Below the pieces are notes generated by a model. It searched no databases, was not told where the DNA came from, and saw nothing but the letters and a program-made list of their open reading frames with translations. A stretch of DNA of 28,359 nucleotides, from positions 1 to 28,359 of the forward strand of contig CAJLFU010000025.1 in the NCBI GenBank assembly GCA_905205995.1, in the 5' to 3' direction. Source of the DNA: an uncultured Haemophilus sp. (GTDB lineage Bacteria; Pseudomonadota; Gammaproteobacteria; Enterobacterales; Pasteurellaceae). Below, piece after piece: positions 17,490-24,426 of this stretch. Position 1 is the first letter of the stretch; every line of letters starts with the position of its first letter. Made by a program: the position numbers and the translations under genes.

Positions 17490-17503
17490 TTGAGGTTGAT
17501 CAA
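17490..17503 (-). promoter_or_regulatory. Predicted FNR site of nrfA
   Basis: TTGAG-GTTG-ATCAA differs at one position from the FNR consensus TTGAT-N4-ATCAA. Its centre (17496.5) is about 155 bases before the nrfA start. If it acts at -41.5 as in E. coli nrf, transcription would start near 17455. I do not see a good -10 there (only weak AAAACT or TAGAAA), which is common at FNR class II promoters. Confidence 0.7.
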
Positions 17504-17518
17504 ACTTTAAAATCAAAA

Positions 17519-17534
17519 TACTCCTAAAGGGGTA
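17519..17534 (-). promoter_or_regulatory. Predicted NarP (NarL/NarP) 7-2-7 site of nrfA
   Basis: TACTCCT-AA-AGGGGTA is an inverted pair of heptamers, both fitting TACYYMT, with the 2-base spacing that NarP requires. Its centre is 30 bases upstream of the FNR site centre. This is close to the E. coli nrf arrangement (FNR at -41.5, NarL/NarP at -74.5). Haemophilus has NarQ/NarP rather than NarL. Confidence 0.75.
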
Positions 17535-17629
17535 TAAAGGGATTAGAAAAGTGGTAGGTGAATTGCATATTAAGAGAAAAAAGTGCGGTCAACTTTTACA
17601 GTGTTTTTGACCTATATAAAGACGATTCC

Positions 17630-17677
17630 ATGCTCATTATTACTGACTTTGGCCTAATTTTAATGAGCATTCTTTTT
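17630..17677 (+). terminator. Orphan intrinsic terminator-like hairpin, plus strand
   Basis: ATGCTCATTA (17630-17639) and TAATGAGCAT (17661-17670) are a perfect 10-bp inverted repeat with a 21-base loop, followed by TCTTTTT. No plus-strand gene lies upstream, because nrfA is on the other strand. It may end a short RNA starting near 17615-17620 (a TATATA lies at 17613-17618) or be an insulator before the adhesin promoter. Confidence 0.55.
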
Positions 17678-17746
17678 ACGCAAAAGATACCTTGCATAGA
17701 AAATGTAAATTTCTCGTGAAAAATGGTATAAAAAGCGATCATTTTC

Positions 17747-17774
17747 TTGATCTTATAGATGAGTCAGTTATACT
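17747..17774 (+). promoter_or_regulatory. Sigma70-like promoter of the adhesin gene
   Basis: TTGATC (17747-17752) is a -35, TATACT (17769-17774) a -10, with a 16-base spacer. Transcription would start near 17781, giving a leader of about 80 bases. The leader ends with AGGAG 8 bases before the ATG at 17861. Confidence 0.6.
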
Positions 17775-17860
17775 CCCAACACCTTATTTTTTTCCCAGCT
17801 TGTTCCTATTGTTGGGATGTGATCAATACCTAAATCTATTTAACTTAGGAGAACTTTCTT

Positions 17861-20800
17861 ATGAACAAAGTATTTAAGATTATTTGGAACAAAACGACAC
17901 AATCTTTCGTCGTGACATCAGAATTAGCAAAAGGAGCCGTAAAAGCTTCTTCAAACTCCGAACAACGTGTAACAAGCGAAACACGTTTGTCTTCTCTTTT
18001 TAAACTTTCAGCATTTGCACTTTCTTTATCTGCAGTGATGATGCCGGCACAGGCTGTAGAGTTAAGTACTCCTCTTATTAAAATTACGGAGGGAAAAGGT
18101 ACCATGTTTAAGGGTGAAGCTGATGCTGGCGGCGGTGCTAATATTGCGATCGGTAATAATGCAACAGTTGCAAATAAAAGTACTGCTGGAAGAGGAAGAA
18201 ATATAGCTATTGGTTCAGGTGCCTATGTATCCGGGGCATATAGTGAAGAATCTATTGCAATAGGTAGTTCAGGAGACGGGGCTACAACTCAACGAACAGA
18301 AGTGAGAGGCGATCAATCTATTGCTATTGGTGCAAATACTTTGGCTCAAGGTAATTCATCTATTGCAATTGGTAATGATGATCTTAATAGAGTCGGTGGC
18401 TCAACTTATACAGGTGCAGAAAAGTTTATTCAATATGATGATAGTGGTAATAAGACAGGTGAATATATTCTAAAGGGAAAAACTTTAAGAGATATCTATA
18501 AAGAGATGACTGGTGATACGATGAACTATGGGGCGTACACAAGCACAACTTCGGGAGAGGGGGCTATTGCTATAGGTGTGCAAGCATATTCTCCTGCAGA
18601 GTTATCATTAGCGATTGGTACTAAATCAAAAGCAACAGTGTTTGGAGCGATCGCTCTTGGTACAGGGGCAAAAGCAGATAAATTAAACTCAGTTGCATTA
18701 GGGACAGCCTCAGAAGTAGATAAAGAAGGGGTAGCTCGTGTTAAAGAAACTATTTTAGGTACTGAATATACTTGGGCGGGTGGTGCAAAAGTTGATAAAG
18801 GAGACGTTGTTTCTATCGGTAAAAAGGGGTATGAACGTCAGCTTATTAATTTAGCACCAGGTGAGGTTTCAGAGACCTCAACGGATGCAATCAATGGCTC
18901 ACAACTTTATAGTGCATTTAAAGCGATCAATGCTGCTAAAACTGAAGTAGTAGCAGGTGAAAATACGACGGTTGACAAACAAACAGACGCTACTAATGGT
19001 AAAAGTATTTATACAATTAAGGCCGTGGATACGTCAGCGAATGTGACAACTTCAGATGCACTTACAGTAAACACAAATGGTCCTCAAAAGGTAGGTGGTG
19101 CTTCTGTAACTAATTATCATCTTGATTTATCTAAAAAAACGAAAGATGAGATTCAACAAGGTGTTGATGCGAATACTGCGGTAAACACAAAAGGTTTAAC
19201 TTTTACTGGGGATAAAGGTTCTACTAATGTGGAAAAATTGGGTTCAACCGTTGCGATTAACGGTGATGACAACATCACCACTGAAGCAGCTGATGATAAA
19301 GTTACAGTTAAATTAAATAAAAATATCACCGTTGATAGCGTAAAAGCAGGTGACACCAAAATTGATACAAATGGTCTGAAAGTAGGTGATGTTACCGTTA
19401 CAAATTCACCAGTTACCGTGAATGGTAATGCAGTTAATAACATCAATGATGCAATCAATCAAACTGCTGAACAAGCCTTTAAAGCATTGACCTTTGGTGG
19501 TGATAATGCAGTGAAGAACTTTGAGCGTCGTTTAGGTGGGCAAATCTTTGTAAAAGGTGGTGCAACAGGCACATTATCAGATAACAATATTGGTGTTGTA
19601 TCTGATGGTAGTGGCACATTAAACGTGAAATTAGCCAAAGATCTGAAAGACCTAGATAGTGCTGACATTGGTGGTGTAACTATCAATAAAAAAGGCATTG
19701 ATATGGGCGATAAGAAAATTACAGGCTTGAAAGCAGGTGAAGATGATACTGATGCAGTAAATGTTTCACAGCTTAAGAAAGTAGAAGAGGTGGCTAATAA
19801 AGGTTGGAATTTAACAGCGAATGGTAAGGATTCTTCTAATGTGAAACCTGGCGATATCGTTGATTTGAATAATACAGATAAGAACATCAATATCACTAAA
19901 AATGGCCACAATGTGACGTTCAACTTAGCTAAAGATATTAAAGTTGATAGTGTGACTACTGGAGATACCGTAATGAATAATGACGGTGTGAAGGTTGGTG
20001 ATAAGGTCGCTTTAAATAAAGATGGCTTAAAAGCTGGCGATGTGGCTGTAACGACAGATGGTATCAATGCTGGCGATAAGAAAGTAACCAATGTTCAAGA
20101 TGGTGATGTAACGAGCACATCGAAAGATGCGGTAAATGGTAGTCAGTTATACGCAGTGAAAGAACTTGCGGGTAAGGGCTGGAATGCAACGGCAACGAAG
20201 AAAGAAGGCTCTACTGGTGAAGTAAGTGGTACTGAAGTTGCTAATGTAGCGCCAGGTGCGACTGTAAACTATATTGCTGGTGATAATATCAAACTTGAAC
20301 AGAATGGTATTAACTTCACGATTTCAACCACAAAAGACTTGAAAGCGGAAAATGTCACCTCAAAAACAGTTAATACCACAACAATTAATCTTGGCGAAGG
20401 TGATAACTCAACGCCAATTACAGTAGTGAGTGGTAAAGATGCAGCACCAAATCTTGATGGTAAAACACCAAATCGTATGAACTTTGGTGGCGAAACTGTC
20501 GCAACATTAAGTGATGGCTTAAAATTTGGCGCAAACGTAGGTGATGTTTACGGTGCGAAATTAAATAGCCAAATCAATGTGAAAGGCGCAGATAGCAACA
20601 CAAACTGGAGTGAGTTTGATGGTGGCGATAATGTGATGACAAACATTGATAAGAGCGGCAATATTCGTGTAGGTATCAAGAAAAACCTTAAAGTGGAAAG
20701 CGTAACTGCAAACAAATTCACTGCGGGTGATACTGTGATTGATAGCAATGGCGTCACCATTAAAAATGGTCCAAGTATGACTAAAAATGGTATTGATGCA

Positions 20801-21178
20801 GGTAATAAACAAATTACCAATGTTGCACCAGGACGCATTGCAGCAGACAGTACTGATGCGGTAAACGGCAGCCAATTACACGAAGTAAAAGCTGACATGA
20901 ATAACAAGATCAATAAGTTAAATGGTCAAGTGAACAAGTTAGGTAAACGTGTAAATGCAGGTACAGCAAGCGCGTTAGCAGCGTCTCAATTACCACAAGC
21001 TTACATTCCAGGTAAGAGCATGGTGTCTGTGGCAGCGGGTAATTACCAAGGTCAAAATGCGGTGGCATTAGGTATGTCACGTATTTCAGATAACGGTAAA
21101 ATCATTATTCGTTTAGCAGGTACTAGCGATACTCAAGGTAAAGTGGGTGTAGCAGTCGGTGCAGGTTATCACTGGTAA
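17861..21178 (+). CDS. Trimeric autotransporter adhesin, YadA/Hia family
   Basis: This 1105-residue protein is secreted by the type Vc route and displayed as a trimer on the outer membrane. Residues 1-24 (MNKVFKIIWNKTTQSFVVTS..) are the extended signal region (ESPR), and cleavage is expected after PAQA (65). The head (about 90-320) has YadA beta-roll rungs such as NIAIGNNA, SIAIGANTLAQG and AIALGTGAKAD, interrupted by an insert at about 172-233. A neck follows (VSIGKKGYERQLINLAPG). The stalk has repeated connectors (TDAINGSQLY, KDAVNGSQLYAV, TDAVNGSQLHEV), two KGWN segments near 647 and 772 like those of Hia, and recurring GDT..D.NG.K.GD units. Residues about 1016-1045 form the coiled coil before the C-terminal YadA anchor ending GVAVGAGYHW. 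The ligand is unknown. The gene is intact and has its own promoter and terminator. Confidence 0.95.
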   Translation: MNKVFKIIWNKTTQSFVVTSELAKGAVKASSNSEQRVTSETRLSSLFKLSAFALSLSAVMMPAQAVELSTPLIKITEGKGTMFKGEADAGGGANIAIGNNATVANKSTAGRGRNIAIGSGAYVSGAYSEESIAIGSSGDGATTQRTEVRGDQSIAIGANTLAQGNSSIAIGNDDLNRVGGSTYTGAEKFIQYDDSGNKTGEYILKGKTLRDIYKEMTGDTMNYGAYTSTTSGEGAIAIGVQAYSPAELSLAIGTKSKATVFGAIALGTGAKADKLNSVALGTASEVDKEGVARVKETILGTEYTWAGGAKVDKGDVVSIGKKGYERQLINLAPGEVSETSTDAINGSQLYSAFKAINAAKTEVVAGENTTVDKQTDATNGKSIYTIKAVDTSANVTTSDALTVNTNGPQKVGGASVTNYHLDLSKKTKDEIQQGVDANTAVNTKGLTFTGDKGSTNVEKLGSTVAINGDDNITTEAADDKVTVKLNKNITVDSVKAGDTKIDTNGLKVGDVTVTNSPVTVNGNAVNNINDAINQTAEQAFKALTFGGDNAVKNFERRLGGQIFVKGGATGTLSDNNIGVVSDGSGTLNVKLAKDLKDLDSADIGGVTINKKGIDMGDKKITGLKAGEDDTDAVNVSQLKKVEEVANKGWNLTANGKDSSNVKPGDIVDLNNTDKNINITKNGHNVTFNLAKDIKVDSVTTGDTVMNNDGVKVGDKVALNKDGLKAGDVAVTTDGINAGDKKVTNVQDGDVTSTSKDAVNGSQLYAVKELAGKGWNATATKKEGSTGEVSGTEVANVAPGATVNYIAGDNIKLEQNGINFTISTTKDLKAENVTSKTVNTTTINLGEGDNSTPITVVSGKDAAPNLDGKTPNRMNFGGETVATLSDGLKFGANVGDVYGAKLNSQINVKGADSNTNWSEFDGGDNVMTNIDKSGNIRVGIKKNLKVESVTANKFTAGDTVIDSNGVTIKNGPSMTKNGIDAGNKQITNVAPGRIAADSTDAVNGSQLHEVKADMNNKINKLNGQVNKLGKRVNAGTASALAASQLPQAYIPGKSMVSVAAGNYQGQNAVALGMSRISDNGKIIIRLAGTSDTQGKVGVAVGAGYHW

Positions 21179-21196
21179 TTTATTGCAAATAAACAG

Positions 21197-21222
21197 AAGG
21201 CATGGGAAACCATGCCTTTTTT
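21197..21222 (+). terminator. Rho-independent terminator of the adhesin gene
   Basis: AAGGCATGG (21197-21205) and CCATGCCTT (21210-21218) form a perfect 9-bp stem with a GAAA tetraloop and run into T6. Confidence 0.92.
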
Positions 21223-21260
21223 ATTGCCAAAAGTGCGGTCGATTTTCGCCTTGTTTTTCG

Positions 21261-21266
21261 TATAAT
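21261..21266 (+). promoter_or_regulatory. -10 box of the DUF554 gene
   Basis: A consensus TATAAT lies 26 bases before the ATG at 21293. No good -35 is found at 16-18 bases; the region there overlaps an uptake signal (21231-21239). Confidence 0.45.
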
Positions 21267-21292
21267 AGAAGCAGTTTAATTCGGAGAAGAAT

Positions 21293-22012
21293 ATGATTAT
21301 CGGACCTTATATCAACGCACTGGCGATTATCAGTGGTGCAGTTATCGGTGCGGTGCTCGGTGGGCGCATTCCAGAGCGTTTACGCACTAATTTAACCTTA
21401 ATCTTTGGCTTGTGTTCGATGGGCGTGGGCATTGTGATGGTAGCGAAAACCACCAATATGCCGGCAATGATTTTATCAGTGCTATTGGGTACGCTCATTG
21501 GAGAGTTGCTTTTATTGGAACAGGGGATCAATAAGCTTGCCTCATCAGCGAAAGGTATTGTTGAAAAGATGTTTCCTGATAAGCCAAGTAACATGCATAG
21601 CCAAGAAGAGTTCTTATCTAAATTTGTTGCGATTGTGATTTTGTTTTCATTTAGTGGAACGGGGATTTTTGGGGCGATGAATGAAGGGATGAGTGGTAAT
21701 TTTGATATCCTCATTGTGAAATCCTTTTTAGATTTCTTCACGGCGATGATTTTTGCTACATCACTCGGCATTTCGGTAGCAAGTATTTTTGTGCCACAAA
21801 CATTGGTTCAAGTGATCTTAGCTTATTCCGCAGTATTTATTATTCCTTTCGTGACACCTGAAATGCGAGGTGATTTTGCTGCGGTAGGCGGTATGCTAAT
21901 GATGGCTGCGGGCTTTCGCATTTGTAATATCCAAATATTCCATGTGGCGAATATGCTGCCGGCTCTTTTCCTCGCTATGCCGATTTCCCATTTCTGGAGT
22001 ACCTTTTTCTAA
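21293..22012 (+). CDS. DUF554 membrane protein (YqgA family)
   Basis: This 239-residue protein has about six to seven membrane helices, rich in Gly and Ala, and begins IIGPYINALAIISGAVIGAVLGGRIPERLR, the conserved start of DUF554. E. coli YqgA (235 aa) is the nearest relative I know. The conserved FSFSGTGIFGAMNEGMSG segment (about 118-138) and the late VGGMLMMAAGFRICNI are present. The function is unknown in the family; a transport role is only a guess. It stands alone between the adhesin terminator and the convergent mutM, with TCGGAG 6 bases before the start. Confidence 0.85.
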   Translation: MIIGPYINALAIISGAVIGAVLGGRIPERLRTNLTLIFGLCSMGVGIVMVAKTTNMPAMILSVLLGTLIGELLLLEQGINKLASSAKGIVEKMFPDKPSNMHSQEEFLSKFVAIVILFSFSGTGIFGAMNEGMSGNFDILIVKSFLDFFTAMIFATSLGISVASIFVPQTLVQVILAYSAVFIIPFVTPEMRGDFAAVGGMLMMAAGFRICNIQIFHVANMLPALFLAMPISHFWSTFF

Positions 22013-22032
22013 AAAATAGGCGTGTATAACGT

Positions 22033-22848
22033 CTATTTCTTTTTCTGACAATGAGGGCAATAAAAGCTATTGCGTTGCCCAATAATCATGCTTTCAATCT
22101 TAGCGCCACATTTAGGGCAAGGTTTATCTTTGTTTCCATAAACCAACAATTCCTGTGCAAAATAACCAGGGCGACCATCGGGTTGTAAGAAATCTTTTAA
22201 TGTTGTACCACCTTGTATAATGGCTTTTGTTAATACGTTTTTAATCGTTTCAACGAGTAAGGCACATTGGTTCCGCGTGAGATTTTCGGCTAATTTCATT
22301 GGATGCAAACCACATAAAAAGAGCGTTTCATTGGCATAAATATTTCCTACGCCCACGACGACAGCATTATCCATTAAAAAGGTTTTAAGTGCGGTCGATT
22401 TTTGACGTGATTTTTTAAAAAGGTATTCCGCATTAAATTCATCAGAAAGTGGTTCTGGACCAAGTTTTAGAAAAAGATGAAAGTCACCTAAGCTTTTCGT
22501 CCATAACCATGCACCGAAGCGTCTTGGGTCGTTATAACGCAGTAATTTGCCATTATTCATTACAATATCAAGGTGATCGTGTTTATCAATAGGACTATCG
22601 TGCGGCACAATTCGAACAGAGCCAGACATGCCTAAATGGCCAATGATATAACCTTTTTCAGTATGAATAATGAGGTATTTCGCACGGCGAGAAGTATCTA
22701 AAATTTTGACGTTTTTGAGCGTTGTTAATTCAGGAGAGACAACCCAGCGTAATTGGGGTTGGCGCACTACAATTTTTTCAATGGTAAAACCTTTCAAATA
22801 AGGGCTGACACCACGCAGGGCAGTTTCGACTTCAGGAAGTTCAGGCAT
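22033..22848 (-). CDS. mutM: Formamidopyrimidine-DNA glycosylase MutM (Fpg)
   Basis: This base-excision repair enzyme removes 8-oxoguanine and formamidopyrimidines and nicks the strand. With the start at 22848 it has 271 residues and begins MPELPEVETALRG, giving the catalytic Pro2 and Glu3. The frame extends upstream to 22893, but that would bury the N-terminal proline. LGMSGSVRI, NDPRRFGAW and VVGVGNIYANETLF mark the catalytic and helix-two-turn-helix domains. The zinc finger closes the protein: CPKCG.., then YCPHCQKKK. It lies 72 bases after rpmG on the same strand, behind a terminator. Confidence 0.96.
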   Translation of the reverse strand: MPELPEVETALRGVSPYLKGFTIEKIVVRQPQLRWVVSPELTTLKNVKILDTSRRAKYLIIHTEKGYIIGHLGMSGSVRIVPHDSPIDKHDHLDIVMNNGKLLRYNDPRRFGAWLWTKSLGDFHLFLKLGPEPLSDEFNAEYLFKKSRQKSTALKTFLMDNAVVVGVGNIYANETLFLCGLHPMKLAENLTRNQCALLVETIKNVLTKAIIQGGTTLKDFLQPDGRPGYFAQELLVYGNKDKPCPKCGAKIESMIIGQRNSFYCPHCQKKK

Positions 22849-22877
22849 AGATAATCTCGGTAATGAATTTATGGTAT

Positions 22878-22900
22878 AAAAAAACCCGAACAATGTCGGG
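22878..22900 (-). terminator. Terminator of rpmB-rpmG
   Basis: On the minus strand CCCGA and TCGGG (22900-22896 and 22889-22885) form a short GC stem followed by seven Ts (22884-22878). It lies between rpmG and mutM and overlaps the mutM leader. Confidence 0.8.
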
Positions 22901-22920
22901 CTTTTTTCAAATCAGCAAAA

Positions 22921-23091
22921 TTATTTGATTTTTGCTTCTTTATAGATAACGTGTTTACGCACTACTGGATCAAATTTTTTGATTTCCATTTTTTCAGGCA
23001 TATTACGTTTGTTTTTATCAGTTGTGTAGAAGTGACCAGTCTCTGCTGTAGAAACTAAACGGATTTTCTCACGAGCGCCTTTAGCTGCCAT
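22921..23091 (-). CDS. rpmG: 50S ribosomal protein L33
   Basis: A 56-residue basic protein beginning [19 protein letters not shown] and ending [13 protein letters not shown], the full L33 length. [20 protein letters not shown] is typical. This variant lacks the zinc-binding cysteines found in some L33 forms, as in E. coli L33. It sits 11 bases after rpmB in the usual rpmB-rpmG pair. Confidence 0.97.
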
Positions 23092-23102
23092 GTTTTAGCT
23101 CC

Positions 23103-23339
23103 TTAGATTTTTTCGCCACGAGCACGGATTTCAGCTAACACTGCATCAATGCCTTTTTTATCGATAATACGCATACCTTTCGCAGTTAAACGTAAGGTTA
23201 CGAAACGGTTTTCACTTTCAACCCAGAAACGGTGAGTGTGAAGGTTTGGAAGAAAACGACGACGTGTCGCATTCAACGCGTGTGAGCGGTTGTTACCCAC
23301 AGCTGGACGCTTGCCTGTTACTTGACAAACTCTAGACAT
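23103..23339 (-). CDS. rpmB: 50S ribosomal protein L28
   Basis: A 78-residue basic protein beginning [21 protein letters not shown] and containing [18 protein letters not shown], the full L28 length. The frame is open to 23351, but the ATG at 23339 gives the family N-terminus and has TGGAG 7 bases upstream. It is first in the rpmB-rpmG pair. It has a consensus promoter and a structured leader of about 115 bases. Confidence 0.97.
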
Positions 23340-23361
23340 AATAATCTCCAATAATTTAAAT

Positions 23362-23460
23362 ATAAGCTCGAGCTTATGGTTCGGATAATGAAGCTTAAAA
23401 CTAAGCTTGCTTCCTCGTCAGGTCGCAGTATCCGACCCACTTACTATATTAAAGGTCGCA
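23362..23460 (-). promoter_or_regulatory. Structured 5' leader of rpmB
   Basis: The leader between the predicted start (about 23455) and rpmB holds several pairings. ATAAGCTCGAGCTTAT (23362-23377) is a perfect 16-base palindrome. AAGCTTA and TAAGCTT (23391-23397, 23402-23408) form a 7-bp hairpin. GGTCG and CGACC (23421-23425, 23433-23437) form a hairpin that excludes an alternative 7-bp pairing, TCGGATA (23381-23387) with TATCCGA (23429-23435). TGCGACC also occurs twice on the minus strand (23460-23454, 23427-23421). Competing pairings suggest an autoregulatory leader, but no known r-protein leader is recognised. Confidence 0.45.
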
Positions 23461-23461
23461 A

Positions 23462-23490
23462 ATTATACTGACTTTATTTTCATTTCTCAA
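23462..23490 (-). promoter_or_regulatory. Sigma70 promoter of rpmB-rpmG
   Basis: On the minus strand TTGAGA (23490-23485) and TATAAT (23467-23462) are separated by exactly 17 bases, a near-consensus strong promoter as expected for ribosomal protein genes. Confidence 0.85.
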
Positions 23491-23557
23491 GTCCAAAAGC
23501 GATTTTTCCGTCTTTAAATGGAAATGAACGATAAAAAAATCATCAAATTCCCTAAAA

Positions 23558-24223
23558 CTATAGCAGATTATGTTCTGCAAAAGAATAACAAGTCCCTTTG
23601 CCGACAATAAAATGATCCAAAATACGAATGTCCATTAACTCAGCAGCTTCAATAATTTTTTGTGTAATCAGCTTGTCGGAATAGCTCGGTTCTGCGAGGC
23701 CAGAAGGGTGGTTGTGAGCCAAAATTAAGGCGGCTGCATTGCAGTAAAGGCTTTCTTTAATGATTTCGCGCGGATAAACATTTGTCACATTAATTGTACC
23801 TAAAAATAACCGCTCTTTTTTAATCAAACGATGTTGATTATCTAAAAATAACACCATAAAAATTTCACGTTCTTCGTGGTGAAGCTCTGCTTGAAGATAA
23901 AGCTTTACCGTAGATGTGTCGCTAAATACATGCTCTATTAACAATTCTTGCTTGAGATAGCGTTTTGTCATTTCTGTGGTGGCTTGCAGTTGAATAAACT
24001 GCGTAATGCCTAATCCTTTTACTTTGCAAAAGGCTTCTTTGTCTGCACTTAATAAGGCTCGAAGGGATCCAAAATGTTGCAGCACGCTATGTGATAATTT
24101 CATGACAGGGCAACCTTTAATCCCTGTTCGTAGAAAAATAGCAAGTAATTCGTGATCTTCTAAGGCTTCAACGCCGAATTCCAATAGTTTTTCACGAGGC
24201 ATTAAGGGGGCGTTTGTCTGCAT
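23558..24223 (-). CDS. radC: RadC family JAMM-domain protein
   Basis: A 221-residue protein of the RadC (UPF0758) family. The N-terminal part has MPREKLLEFGVEAL and a helix-hairpin-helix (KVKGLGITQ, about 67-75). The C-terminal JAMM domain has HNHPSGLAEPSYSD (about 170-183), the metal-binding H-x-H and Asp. Although named for DNA repair, the true function of the family is unsettled. I chose ATG 24223, which gives MQTNAPLMPREK, in line with Haemophilus RadC; the frame continues to a TTG at 24256 through an uptake-signal-like stretch, which is unlikely coding. No strong Shine-Dalgarno sequence. Divergent from coaBC. Confidence 0.92.
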   Translation of the reverse strand: MQTNAPLMPREKLLEFGVEALEDHELLAIFLRTGIKGCPVMKLSHSVLQHFGSLRALLSADKEAFCKVKGLGITQFIQLQATTEMTKRYLKQELLIEHVFSDTSTVKLYLQAELHHEEREIFMVLFLDNQHRLIKKERLFLGTINVTNVYPREIIKESLYCNAAALILAHNHPSGLAEPSYSDKLITQKIIEAAELMDIRILDHFIVGKGTCYSFAEHNLL

Positions 24224-24426
24224 AATTAATGAATGAAAAGAAAAAAGTACGGTCAATTTTCAGGATGTTTTCAATCTTTGCGAGAAATCAGTTTTGTTTT
24301 TGGTACAGCGATCGCAAAAATAAAATTTTTTATTGACGAAATTTGAAGTAAAATAGTCGACCTTAAGTTGTTAAGTACTAACACACAAAAACATATCCAT
24401 TCTATTAAGTCGTAGCGGAGTAGCAA

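Larger units (their letters stand above)
17343..17860. other. 518-bp divergent regulatory region, nrfA / adhesin
   Basis: No protein gene is supported here. From left to right it holds the nrfA leader, the FNR site, the NarP site, an uptake signal (17581-17589), an orphan hairpin with T run (17630-17677), a sigma70-like promoter (17747-17774) and the adhesin leader. The leader contains a run of seven Ts (17787-17793) and complementary CCCAAC (17775-17780) and GTTGGG (17811-17816). Confidence 0.8.

Noticed and set aside
17787..17793. T7 tract in the adhesin leader as a phase-variation switch
   Set aside because: Seven Ts is short compared with known Haemophilus phase-variable tracts, and no tetranucleotide or longer repeat is found in or before the gene.
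17817..17838. CRP site in the adhesin leader
   Set aside because: ATGTGATC is a good half-site, but the other half does not match and it lies downstream of the predicted transcription start.
19153..20913. Long open frames on the minus strand inside the adhesin (up to 210 codons)
   Set aside because: They lie opposite a clear adhesin frame built of repeats with biased codons, have low-complexity Ser/Pro/Leu-rich translations, and show no ribosome-binding site or family motif.
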